NCBI GenBank assembly: GCA_028023455.1
Contig: JAQFVV010012404.1
Location: 13,813,421 to 13,877,420 of the forward strand
DNA: 64,000 nucleotides
DNA from: Epiperipatus broadwayi
Lineage: Eukaryota; Onychophora; Udeonychophora; Euonychophora; Peripatidae
Direction of reading: 5' to 3'
The position numbers were made by a program, and so were the translations under genes. A model generated the notes under the pieces. The model was not told where the DNA came from and made no database searches. It was given only the letters and a program-made list of their open reading frames with translations. Below, in pieces: positions 12,540 through 24,660 of this stretch; position 1 is the stretch's first letter, and each line of letters opens with the position of its first letter.

Positions 12540-12567
<28 letters not shown>
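12537..12567 (+). repeat. (TGA)n tail of the LINE
   Basis: About ten TGA units end the element, and the tail starts with the ORF stop codon. Short tandem tails in place of poly(A) are a known RTE trait. Confidence 0.9.
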
Positions 12568-12568
<1 letters not shown>

Positions 12569-13001
12569 ATAGTTGATTTTTAAAAAAGCATGCTTTTAGC
12601 TATTTGAATGATTAAAATTAATTATTTGAATTAGTTTTTTAATACAACTTAAGTTATGGACACAAAAAAATTTGCTGAAAAATTTCAATGATTTATTTAG
12701 GAACAAAGTCAAATAAAAATGGAATAAATATACAGAAGAACTATATCACAAAGACATAAAACAAAATCTTTTGGTAAGCATTCTGCATAAAAAAACATCT
12801 AATAATAAGAGTAGTCCTGATGGAATAACGACAGAATTTAAGTTCTGACCAAATTATTCAAATTAATCTGGAAAACTATCACTCACTGTACTAAAAGTTT
12901 TAATAAATCATTTTCTTCTTATATGCTAAAGAAAAGTATCTAATAAGATTATATAAAAATAATTCAATACATATTAGACTATAAATGAAAAAGAACTACT
13001 G
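12568..13001. other. AT-rich spacer
   Basis: No gene or repeat is seen between the LINE tail and the first Penelope-like repeat unit. Confidence 0.6.
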
Positions 13002-15482
13002 ACATTTTATCAAGGCACACTTGATTTCAACAATCAACTCAATTTGGGGATTGGGAAAATTAACAACAATGAATTGTAAACCAAGTTGTAACAGAAAAAT
13101 TTGTGTATGAATAAGAGTCATTCCAGAGAAGTTAATAACATTGGAAGACAGGATTGACTCAGGAGGCATATGCCCTATTTATTTACCAAAAACAAATGTT
13201 TTTTCAAGTATTTCTCAATAAGCTTGCTGTATAAAAGGTTAAATTTGAACAAGATTTTGCCTGGGGTTGAAAAATATGGATTTAAAAAACTATGGTATGT
13301 GAAGTTTGTTGTAGTTGAGTGTTAGTGTCTGCAATTAGAAACTTGAGAATTCAGATGCAACAAGAGAACAATGTGGAGTTATAATTTTGAACTGAATGAT
13401 TAGTTGTGATATTGCAGCATCTAGGAAAGATTTTATATTTGAGGCATGACTAAAAAATTGAAGGTGCATTTGAAGTTGAACATAGGTTTTGTTCAGCTTT
13501 AATTAAGACACATACATAATATAATGGGCCATTAATAAAATGTATAATATTTTAAAACTAAGGTTGGAGCCATGGGAAATACATAAAAGATGAATAAATA
13601 ATAATAAATATGACTTAAATAATGTTTAATGATCTTCAAAGTTAACTTTCAACATGGAGTGTCTGTATCAATGCATAACTGAGAGATAATTGGCTGATAG
13701 TAATAGTGTTTCCAATTACAAATAGGTGTACTAGGAGTTTTTAGATTTGCAAAATTCAATGTTTAATAGGTGGTTTATTAAGCATTGCCTATGTTCCAAA
13801 ACAGAACACCAATGCTTGTTAAGGGAAACTCTATTGGTCCACATGTTTACTGCATGTGTAGAATTAATTATATGTCAAGCCTCTTTAATGTTTTACTTTC
13901 TATGATTACTTTTGAGACAAACAATCTTGGAAAAGACTAGTGATTTTATTATGTTCCACAAACACTCAGCTATATGATTTTGTTTTAGCTTTGTTATATG
14001 GATAAGTATATTGTAGTATCCTGAATTTTATGTTAGCATAAATCTCACTGATGTATTTACTATTGCAGGAGGGGTAGGCTATGGAATAAACTAGTCGAGC
14101 TTTGTCATCATTGTTTAAGCTTGACCTTAGAATTATTGATGAGTGTACTGAGGAAAGGAGAGCATTGAAAACCAGTATTATAGCCTTTGAAAAAGATGGA
14201 GGTAGATGTTAATGATAAAAAAGTATATTGATCTACAGTATCAGAACAGGGGGTTGATATGTTTATGTCTATTATAAATGCCCTAATTTGGGCAATAAAC
14301 ACAGGGAGAGAATAATCTGCTTGAATTAGGTCTCTCTTGTAAGATTCCAGATTTTCTTTGGCATCAGACATAAATTTGCACAGTTTAATGTTTATAAACA
14401 AGAAATCTTTGAAACCTGCAACCTTATATTGGAAAGAAATTTGTGAGTGTGGGTAAGCTTCTCTGGTTAATTTTAAATCAAGGTATTTAAAACAATGTTA
14501 GTGTTCTTCATCTTTATGTGCCCATTTGATTTCTGGGAACAGTTTAAAATTGTGAAACATCTTGAAAATCAAATTGAGAGTAGCACAAACAAAGACATCA
14601 TGGACACATTTGGTATATATAATGCTGCTGTATGTGGTTAAGATTGGTTGGAATGCATGCTTTTCGATAAAGGCAATGGTCAGACTACATATGACTCCAC
14701 TGACAGAAATATCCATAAGCCAATTTGTAGTCATAGAAATATTTCATTCCAAAATGAATTATGTAGATCATCTTTAACTCACCATAATATATCAGTAAAG
14801 ACACTATAATATATAAATAATGAATTGAGCTCTTTTTTCACTAATTGTACTACATTTGAGAATTTCTTGGATAATGTTGATGGATCATACTCTATTGACT
14901 GAGCAGTAAAGCTCAGTGACATTAGATGAAGACATTCAATAGTAAGTTTGAATATTGGAATTTTGAATAGTGTTTATAAAATCAATGATAATTTGATTGA
15001 TAGGAGTCCAAACCTGATTTCAGATTAGATTCAGTCTGTGATGAGCTTTGTGGCTACATTGTAATAGACATCTCCAAAATTGATTATAAGTGTTAGTGAA
15101 TGTTCCTGCTTATGGAGTTGTATGTCGGTGAATATTTAAGATATAATAATTGCAGAGAAATAAATATGCAAGTAGCTAAGGTAAGTGAATGCTTTATTAT
15201 TGTCTTTTCTTAAAAGGAGATAAAATTGTTCTTTAAGCACTTGAGATTGTAGTCTGTTACACATTCAAATTTTAAAGAGTGAATTTGGAGCTGAATTTTT
15301 CAAATTAGATATAGTTTTGTATTAAGATAAAATAATTGTCTTTGTCTTCTTTGAGGCAAATGATGTTATTTTGCATGAGAAATATGTTGAAAATTATTGA
15401 CTTGTTTGCTCCAATGTCTGGATAAAGGAAGACCATGACAATGAGTGAGAATACGGTTGACATTTTTCATTAGTAAATGTTT
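13002..15482 (-). pseudogene. Penelope-like RT/GIY-YIG fossil, copy A
   Basis: The same motifs recur 2.48 kb to the left of copy B. RT motif B at about 14720-14650 has ISVSGVICSLTIAFIEKHAF, close to the SGVICNL-type sequence of the family. The catalytic site at about 14610 reads KCVHDVFVC, so the first Asp of YxDD is His here but Asn in copy B: the copies decayed independently. The connector (LCKFMSDAKENLESYKRDL) lies at about 14390-14330. A GIY-YIG-like stretch at about 14085-14020 reads LVYSIAYPSCNSKYISE. The longest frame is 97 codons. Copy A stops at 13002 without the flank seen left of the copy B start, so it appears truncated there. Confidence 0.6.
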
Positions 15483-18037
15483 GACATTTTATCAAGTGCC
15501 CATGTGATGTCAACAATCAACTCAATTTAGGAATTGGGCTACCAACAATGAATTGTGGATCAAGTTGTAATAGAAAAATTTGTGTAGAAGTTAATAACAT
15601 TGGAAGACTGGATTGATTCAGGGAGGCATATGTTGTATTTATTCACCAAAAACAAAACCTTTTCAAATACTTCTCAATAAGCTTGCTGTATAAGACATTG
15701 ATTTTGAACAAGATTTTGCCTGGGATTAAAAAATGAGAATTTAAAAAACTATGGTATGTGAAGCTGAGTGTTAATGTCTGCAATTAGAAACTTGAGAAGT
15801 TGGATGCAAAAAGAAAATAATGTGGAGTTATAATTTTGAACTGAATGATTTATTGTAATATTGCAGCATCTGGGAAAGATTTTATATTTGAGGCATGACT
15901 GAAAAAATTGAATATGCATTTGAAGTTGAACATAGGTTTTGTTCAGCTTTAATTAAGATACATACATAATATAGTCCCCATTAGTAAAATTTATAATATA
16001 TAAAAGAAAGGTTGAAGCCATAGAAAATATATGTAAAAAATGAATAAATAATCATAAACATGGCTGAAATAATGCCTGATAGTCTGCTAAGTCAACTTTC
16101 AACATGGAGTGTCTGTATGAAAGCATAACTGAGAGATAATTGGCAGATAATGTCAGTATTTCCAATTATCAAAAATTATTGAATGTATAACAGGCAGATT
16201 ATTAAGTACTGCCTATGTTCCAAAATTGAACACCCAGTGTTTGTTAAGGGGAATCTTATTAGTTCATATGTTTATTGTATGTGTAGAATTAATTATATGC
16301 CAAACTTCTTTGATTTTCTATGTTTTATGATTATTTTTGAGGCAAACAATCTTGGCAAAAACAGGTTTAAAAGTGTGACAGAAATTTTGTCATATTTCAC
16401 AAACACTGAACTATATGATGGTTTTAGCTCTATGGTATAGATAAATATATTAAGATAACATGGAGTTTATGTTGGCATGAGTCTCACTGATGTATTTACT
16501 ATTGCAAAAGGGCAGGTTATGGAATAAATTAGTTGAACTTTGCCATCATTATTGAGTTTGTCCTTAGAATTATTGATGAGTGTATTGAGAAAAGGAGTGC
16601 ATTGAAAATTGATATTAAAACCTTTAGAAAAGATAAAGGTTAACTTTGTGTGAATGTTAGCGATAAAAGATGTATTGATATATAGTTTCAGATCATGGAG
16701 TTTGACATGTTTATATCTGCTATAAAATGCCCTAATTTGATTGCTAAGTGTGGAGAGAGAATCTGTTTGAATTAGTAGGTCTCTCTTGTAAGATTCCAGA
16801 TTTTCTTTGGCATGAGACATAAATTTGCACAGTTTAAAGTTTATAAACAAGAAGGCATTAAAACCTGCAACCTTGTATTGTAAAAGAATTTGTGAGTGTA
16901 GATGTATGAAGCCTCTAGTATTGAGAGGCTTATCTACCATTGAATAATCAATACAGAGAGCTTATCTGGTTAATTTTAAGTGAAGATATTTAAGACATTG
17001 TTAGTGATCTTCATCCTCATGTGTCCATTTGATTTCTGGGAACAGTTTAAAATTGTCAAACATCTCAAGAATTAAATGGAGAGTGACACAAACAAAGACA
17101 TCATTGACATATTTTTTATAAATGAATCTATTGTGTATGGTCAAGAAGGATTGATTGAATGCCTTTTGATAAAGGCAATGACCAGATTGCATATAACTAT
17201 ACAAAAAGAAAGCCCCATAGACCAATTTGTGGTCATAGAAAATATTTCATCCCAAAATGTAGTATGTAGGTCATCATTAAATCACCATAATACATAAGTA
17301 AGGAACTGTGCTCTTTTTCCACTATATATATTAAGTTTGAGCATCTCTTGGATAATGTTGATGATTCATATTCTATTGACTGAGCAGTAAAGCTCAGTGA
17401 CATCAAACGAAGCCATTTTATAATCATTCTGAATCTTGGAATTTTAAATAGTGTTTATAAAATCAAATGACAATTTCATTGTTTGGTGCCCAAAACTGAA
17501 TCTAGATTAGATCCAGTCTGTGCTGAGCTTTTTGGCAACATTGTAATGGGCATCTCCAAAATCGATTATAAGTGTTAGTGAATGTTCCTGCTTATGGAGT
17601 TATATGTTGATGAATATCCAAGATGTAATAGCTGCAGAGGGATAAATATGCAAGTATTTAATGTGAGTAAATGCCTCATTATTGTGTTTTTTAAAAAGAA
17701 GATAAATTTGTCCTGTAAGTGCTTGAGATTGTAGTTCTTTACACGCGCGAATTATAAAGAGTGAATTTGGAGTGAATTTTTTCGAGGTAGATAGAATTTT
17801 ATATTGACAAAATGGTTGCTTTTGTCTTCTTTGAGGCAAATGAAGTTATTTTGTATAAAAAATATGTTAAAATTATTGACTTGTTTGCTCCAGTGTCTAG
17901 ATGAGGAAGGAACATGACAATGAATGAGAATATGGTTGGAATTTTTCCTTAGCAAATGTTTGTTTAAGCTTTTATTAAATGTGCACTCAATGTCAGCAAC
18001 CAATTTGACTTCGGGATTGAGCCAGCAGTGAAATAAA
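15483..18037 (-). pseudogene. Penelope-like RT/GIY-YIG fossil, copy B
   Basis: Read leftwards on the - strand, motifs appear in order but across frames. An N-terminal portion at about 18070-17600 includes WLNPEVKLVADIE. RT motif B lies at about 17235-17160, with TTNWSMGLS in place of a GxxMGSPLS-type core, then CIVICNLVIAFIKRHSI. The catalytic region at about 17120 reads KKYVNDVFVC, with YVND where an active enzyme has YVDD, followed by EIKWTHEDED. About 16920-16740 carries the connector YKVAGFNAF, LCKF and ENLESYKRDL. At about 16540-16470 a frame change reveals CNSKYISET, resembling the YIG half of a GIY-YIG endonuclease. No long intact frame survives (maximum 157 codons), so it cannot be active. 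Confidence 0.6.
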
Positions 18038-21000
18038 AAAATAATTAAAAGTTTAACAATTTTGAGACCCATTTAAGCATCTCAATATAAACTATAATAT
18101 ATTTTTACAATTAAAGATTTATTTTAATCTTTTGTGCAAAAAAATTTATAAACATATTTAATTGAATCCACACAAACAAAACATATAACAAATTCAAAGT
18201 GACATAATTTAGAAATAATACATTTCACCAGTATTCATTCATGAGATACTTATGATTAAATTTAACTGGTATAATTTACAAGTTTTAAATAAAGATATGA
18301 GCATTCTAAGACTTTTTGATTTTGTCTGTGCTTTGTACATAATGAAGATAATATTGTAGTGCATTAATATTACAGAGAGGGTAATTAGGGAAGTGATTGC
18401 TCATCTATGCATATATTGTGGCTTTAATGTCATTTCTGAAATTCTTTATAACTATAAACTAACATAAATATATTCTTAATGATAATGAGGATTATTACCA
18501 TCATCTCGTTACAGTATAGTAATGGTAGACAGGGACAAATTCTAAAGAATTAACCTAATTTATGGATAGATAATACTGTTTTCCTATCTAAAGTATTATT
18601 GATGCTAATTTGTGTTTGAGGCACTTAATATTTGGGCACTAATGATTCTTAACTGCTTAAATGATAGTACTAATTAAGGAATCATACCATTTTCTATGTT
18701 ATTGGTTTGATTTCTTTATATTATAGCTATTATAGTATATATATATATGCGTGTGTGTGTGTGTGTGTACTGAAACAGTACTTGTTTATAATCAAACATA
18801 TGTATTAATCCACAACTACACATTACTTATTTCAAAATTTAGTTTAGGATAGGCATAAAATTATTGTGATCATCAAGGCAGACATAAACAATAAATAAAT
18901 AATAGAAATCAATTAATAAAACAATTATTAAAATAATGATTAAATAATAGTTTTAGTTACTACATTGAATGAAGTCTAATTATAAATAACTTAGCAAATT
19001 AATAATTTTACTCTTTAAAAAGTTAACTTTTACAGGATAATAAAATAAAAGAGGAACAAATATAATAAATAATTATTCCTACTCTTACATATTATTGGGA
19101 TATGGACATGATTACAAATATGCCTGAGATCATAGAATGATAAAAAAGCATTTAGTTTTTTTATATTTTCATATAAACTAAATATAATTTGATTCCCCCT
19201 CCTCTGCTATAATTATAATCATAATCCATTTTCCCGATTGCAACAGGGTTGCATTGTTTTAGAGTACTGGAAGGGTGGTGGATTCTAGAACTCAAAATCC
19301 ACAGTTTACAGCTCAATTCTCTCATTTCCAGTGTTCAAGCTTCATATGAATTTTTATATGAATTTCTGAGCAACAAATCATTTGATTATTGTTAGTTTTA
19401 TTAAATTTGAATTAAAATGAATGTACTAAATTAAACAAGTTTATGATTATATTTCATAAAAATGAAATTAGAACAACAATGCTTTTTTTTTATTTAAAAA
19501 AAAGCAAAAAACAGTCATCCATCATCCTGAATGAAATATAAATTCATTATGTAAAAAATGGAAACTAAAATATAGATTTTAATATTATTTTTTTAATTCA
19601 GATGCTGAAGTTCTCCTTAAATATAGACTAATGAATTTGAATTAAATATTTTTATAAGCTAAATATTGGTATATACCAGTATCATAAAAGTCAAGAAAAT
19701 GATTTATGAAGGCAGCAACTGGCAATCAGCTAAGAATTTAGAAATTTTTTTTTGATTAAACATATAACTTTATAAATTAATGAGGTCATCCTGGTAGTAT
19801 GATGATTAGAAGAGAACTTGGATTGTTTATCATGACAAGATTGGTGACAAGTTCCTCTAACAGTTAATATCTGCTATCCTAGCTATAACATTAAATGTAT
19901 CTGTGATATGTGCTGCAATTCTTCTCTCTCCATTTATTCAAAAATTAAAATCTATTATTGACTGCCATTCTATTGCCTTTTCCAAAATATGTTTTTTTTT
20001 TTTAAATTAAACAAATATAAAATTGTTTTACCTTTAATCAGTTATTTTGTTCTAAACATTATAATAAGATTGTTTATACAAAAAGAACATTTAAAGATAT
20101 GCTTATGTTTCAGAACTTTGTAAAAACTACATATGGAAGAGTTCTAAGTCTAAATTTTAATTAAATAACATTCTAATATTTATTCTCACTTAATTTAGCA
20201 AAATATAATAAAAATCCATTTCTATAATAAATAAAATACCTGATTAGTATTTACATAGGTACTATAAAAAATAATTGACAACTTCTTTTTATGACTGATT
20301 ATTAATATGCCACAATGACTTTTTTATTCATTTGTTTAACGATGCAATTTCACAATATTAGATAGCATTTTAATAAAGTTACAATATTATATGCTCCATA
20401 AAACTAGCATACTGTAAAACATCAATAATGCTAATATATAATCATTATCAGTAAAAAAATAATAAATTAAAGTTATTAATTTATATTATAGATTTTGGTA
20501 TATAAATTTTAAAATACAGTTTTTTAAATATTAATTTTAAATTATTCTATATATCATTTCAATTAAAATGACATATAATATACAAAACATTATTAATAAC
20601 ATTTTTTAAAGAAAAAAGCAATATAATAGAAGATAAATAGGAAGGGTGTGTGTCTTTTTTTAAGAAAATTAATATTAGATTATATAATAATTTGTTTTTA
20701 AGCATTTCTTTAATATTATTATTAATAAGATGGAAAAGCAAATATATGTTACTACATGAATTTGGCCAATTTATATACTGTACCAATATTGAAATTGGCA
20801 CATACTAATTTATCTAAAAAAAATAAGTTGTAAAAATCTAAAGTGACATTATTAAACAAAATGCAGTTGTTTTCGAAAAAAGTAAGAGTCAGATAGCATT
20901 CTATCATTAGTTTTTGAAATAAAATTGATTAATTAAAAGAGGGGAGGGGGAGTTTTCCTATAAAAAAAACTAAGAGTTCATAAAAGTTAAAGAGTTGTGA

Positions 21001-21150
21001 TTATTATAAATTAAAAGTTAAAATATAAATCTCTTTTCATTCGGGCTTATTATAATAAATTATATATGTGCATGCGAGTGTAAATAAATGTATGCGTGTT
21101 AGAATAATATAAAAAAAATATAAATGAAAGTTAAAAAAAATTATATTTAA
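18038..21150. other. AT-rich sequence without genes
   Basis: No coding region is supported. A (GT)n microsatellite lies at 18750-18768. Segments near 19250-19330 and 19780-19860 are somewhat richer in GC and may be old repeats, but I cannot classify them. Confidence 0.6.
18750..18768. repeat. (GT)n microsatellite
   Basis: About nine GT units follow a short TA run. Confidence 0.85.
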
Positions 21151-22309
21151 AAACACACAGTGGTAGGCTACTAATTAAAGAGATAAAACCAACATGTTTG
21201 CGATGGCTACTACTAATTAAACAATCTTCAAAAACACGTTGTCAAAGGATTAGTTACTAAAGGAATTTCGACAACACACATTGCCAGAGGATATTAAAAC
21301 AAAAACACTTTGCATATATAAATAGCCAGATTTTTATCAGATGTTCAGTTTCAACATAGTTTTCAGTGTCAGTCTTGTTTCAGTTCAGATAACAGTGCAG
21401 TTTATATTATGTATCTAGAAACAGAAATGCAATGCTGAGCAACTTTTGGGAATATACGCTCTTACTTCAGCCCTTTAGTCCAACAAGCTCATCAAAACCT
21501 GCCCATGAAATAATGTCTGCATAACAGCTTAGAAATCCCCCATCAATGTTCAACTGTCTCCAAGAATAAAACCAATGGATTAGCATCAAATCTCCTCAAG
21601 AAATGTCAAATCTAACCAGTTAGATATACTCTGTCAGAAACAGCCAACAACAAGCAATATCCACATTCCAAAAATCCTAGGTAAAACATTTTATTATTCT
21701 CATTTATATATAGTAACCACCACTGTAATTTGTAAATCCTACAGAGACAAGTAATTTGAACTCTATAAGCATGCATAAAATGAACTATTGATGTGCGTGT
21801 TTGTGAATGTTAGATAATTTATCAATGTCAAATATTATTTTGCTTTCTCATAAGACATATTATAGTGTGTTAAATTAAAATGTGCGTATAATTATTTTAG
21901 ATTTATAAAATGTTTAAAATTAGTAAATGTTAGTTAATAAATTGTCTTTAAAATTAAACTTTATTTGTCAGTCAATTCTTTTTATCAATTCCTTCTACCA
22001 ATTCTTTTATTAATTATTTCACCATTAATTATATATAGTCGGATAGTGATTACAAATAGCTGAGCTAGTCATGGACACTTAGGCGTTGAGTTAGTGGCCA
22101 TTGTTCAAAGTGCATTGTTTATTCTTTTCAGAATAAATAGCTGGAACCCATGTCTACACGAAACAAAAAAGTGCTTTGAACTCGGTGTTGAACTCAAGAG
22201 TCGAGAAGAAGTTATGTCCTGGAAATGTAACTCTAGTTATATATTTTATAGCTATCATTTGGGCATACATACTCTCCGAGTATGTTCTTCTCTGCCTAAG
22301 AAGCCGGTG
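21151..22309 (+). promoter_or_regulatory. Promoter-like, GC-richer block of unknown identity
   Basis: At 21315-21325 there is TATATAAATAG. About 30 bp downstream lies an initiator-like TTCAGTTTC (21344-21352), followed by several hundred bases less AT-rich than their surroundings. This layout resembles the U3-R part of an LTR. However, I see no matching second copy, no clear TG/CA ends and no retroelement protein. The 97-codon open frame at 22094-22387 has no recognisable domain. It could be a solo LTR, another repeat or a genuine promoter. Confidence 0.25.
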
Positions 22310-22353
22310 TTTCGATGTCCCATATTCGATGTTTCGATGTCCCATATTCGAAC
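22310..22353. repeat. 22-bp tandem duplication
   Basis: The unit tttcgatgtcccatattcga plus two bases is repeated (22310-22331 and 22332-22353), differing only in the last two bases. The second copy runs into ttcgaaccc, which read on the - strand resembles a pol III B box, but no A box was found. Confidence 0.8.
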
Positions 22354-22403
22354 CCAGTACAATACGTATCTTATATTACATGCATAGACCTATATATGTA
22401 TAG

Positions 22404-24398
22404 ATGATCAATGTCTTTTACAAACCAATATTTAAAATTTAATTATTAATTTTGTAATGCTAATTTTAATTTTATAATTAAAAGTAGTTTCACTTTCTAA
22501 AAAAAATATTTGAAACAATTTATAGACATTTTGATATATTATACTTTGAAAGTACTATTAATTTATTTTTAAATCACCATATAAAAATTTTCTGTTTATT
22601 TTTTTTTTTATTTATAAAAGATTTTTTTAAAGTACAACGTTTATGGGAAAAAAATTAAAGAACACTGTTTCTTTACAAAAACAAAACCTTTATCTACATC
22701 ATGACATATTGTACTCATGCTTATGCATGACATATTGTACTCATGCTTATGCATGCCATTTTTTTGCTTCATCTATTGAAAGACAAATTTATGTCACTTA
22801 GTTTTGAAAATGCTTATGAAATGCAAGTGGAGGTGACATAATTAAATATTTCTATTATCTATTTACTTTTTTATTTAAACTATATATATTCAGTAATTAG
22901 GGTTGAAGATATGCACATCATCATCAATGACCATTCAGTTTCAATATACACATTTTTTATTTTCCCCTGTAAATACTTCTGATGTCACATCTATAATTAC
23001 AATTAAATCTAATATTTATAATGAAATCTCATTGTATATAAAACACATGAATGATTAAAACTTCTTAAATTTGGTTTTCAATTTCAAAATTAAAATACTT
23101 TTGAGTTGTCAGCTTGTATCAAAGCTTACCAAGTGACTATTATTTTTTGAAAAATGTTTTGATTGGAAGTTTGTGTAATGTTTAAACATCAATTAGAATT
23201 AGTACATTCAACTAACTAATCTGAAATTTTTTTGTTGGTTCCAATTTTGAATCAGACAATCTCACTCTCACTAGTTTGTAATTCTGAGGATTTCCCATTG
23301 TTTAGCAATTTTTTTATTCTGCAGAATGTTTGATCTGAGAGAAAACGGCCTTAAAAGAGATTTGTTATTATGCGGATTAATAAGTTTATTACTGGACTAC
23401 TTTCAGATACACCCAGTATATTATATACATGTTTATAAATAATTTAGCATTTTTTAATATCATGTCTTTTTTCTGATATTCTATTACATAGCAATAAATA
23501 AACCATATGTTTTTTTTTTTCAGATAAAATCAATAATTCATGATGAATAAAAAGACTTTTCTTAGATATTCCTAAGAGTCTCAAAACTAAATACTTGTAC
23601 ATTTTGTTTGAAGTTTGTTTTGTTTGCATTAATTTTTTATGAAAGATTGAAAAACAAATTTGTTAAAACATGACTACTATTTTTTTTTTTTTTTTTGATA
23701 AATTTGTAGATTTACAGTATTAATTAAAAAAAATATTTTTATTTAATTTAATTTATTCGAGTAATTATGAAAAATAAAATATTTTTTATTTTGTAAATGA
23801 CTTTAAAATCATTATCTAAGAACAATATATTATTGCGTCAACGGAAGTTCAATAATAGCATTATACATTTATCTAAGTTATTAGAAAAATAAAGCAGAAC
23901 AAAAATGACAGAATTTTTTTTTTTTTTTGCTTTAATGTTTCAAAAAGTCTTAACAATATTTGTTCATTTGACAGATGCTGTTTGACATTTTTTTGTCGTG
24001 TTAATGGTTCAAAAATCATTAGTTCTTTATTCTATAATAGTGAAATATCATCTGAAGTATGAGAATTGATCTTATCTTATCTGAGTTTACGAAATATATA
24101 AATATTTGATAGGAATGATATTATTGTTGAAACTAAAAATTTCTATAGACAGATCAGTATTATACATTTTGTGAATGTTTTTTTGTTTTTGATTGGTTGA
24201 TCAATTATCATAAGACAAATGGGTGCATGCTTAATAAAAATTGCATCTTTGAAATAATTAGAACATTTTCACAGAGACCCTTTCCAACAGTTAATAATTA
24301 TAATTAAGACTGTAATTTTTTAAAAAAAATTATTTTGGGAAATATTAACTTATCAATTTTTTTAATGCTATGTCTCTTTATGGTATTTAAGTATTAGA
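22404..24398. other. AT-rich sequence without genes
   Basis: Only low-complexity A/T tracts and one short tandem duplication (22700-22751) are evident. Confidence 0.6.
22700..22751. repeat. 26-bp perfect tandem duplication
   Basis: The unit begins catgacatattgtactcatg and ends cttatg. Two copies are identical (22700-22725 and 22726-22751), and four bases of a third follow. Confidence 0.85.
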
Positions 24399-24660
24399 CT
24401 TGCAGGCCATGTTTGCGATGGCAGAATGCCATACCTTTCTCCAGTGGTGTGTGCATGTGTGTGTGTGTGTGTGTTGCGGAATACAGTACTAAAAAGTCAC
24501 ATTTTTAACAATAGAAAATGTATAAAATTGTCTACAAAAATAATAAACACATTATAATACTAAATAAAAATAGATAGTTGTGACATTTTAAAATGGCATT
24601 CTGCCTTTGCAACATCCCCCCCCCCGCTGGAGAAAGATAGGGCTTTCTGCTGTCAAACTT
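24399..24660. mobile_element. Foldback-like element around a (GT)n run
   Basis: The left arm contains ggcagaatgccatacctttc followed by tccag (24419-24443). The reverse complement of the right part (24630-24652) contains agcagaaagccctatctttc followed by tccag. The arms pair imperfectly. A (GT)n tract (24455-24474) and a C10 run sit near the inner edges. A second gcagaatgcc, inverted, occurs at 24593-24604. It may be a short non-autonomous foldback element. Boundaries are approximate. Confidence 0.4.

Larger units (their letters stand above)
9587..12567 (+). mobile_element. RTE-type non-LTR retrotransposon (LINE), nearly full length
   Basis: A single long reading frame with an N-terminal apurinic-type endonuclease and a reverse transcriptase is followed by a very short 3' region ending in (TGA)n. 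One ORF, no LTR and a trinucleotide tail are typical of RTE-group elements. The stop codon (12537-12539) is itself the first TGA of the tail. No target-site duplication was identified because the 5' end is uncertain. Its coding integrity contrasts with the decayed elements around it and suggests a younger insertion. Confidence 0.9.
13002..18037 (-). mobile_element. Penelope-like element, tandem head-to-tail copies, decayed
   Basis: The stretch beginning at 13002 (ttttatcaagg followed by caacaatcaactcaattt) recurs at about 15483 and partly at about 17968, giving a period near 2.48 kb: two units plus about 70 bp of a third. Similarity persists along the unit, for example taagattccagattttcttt at 14340 and 16788 and ctattgactgagcagtaaag at 14892 and 17377. 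All coding similarity is on the - strand, so the array reads right to left. Tandem and partial-tandem arrangement is characteristic of Penelope-like elements. Assignment rests on RT motif order, the residues around the YxDD site and a GIY-YIG-like motif downstream, all in broken frames. A chance-duplicated unknown element is the alternative. Confidence 0.65.
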
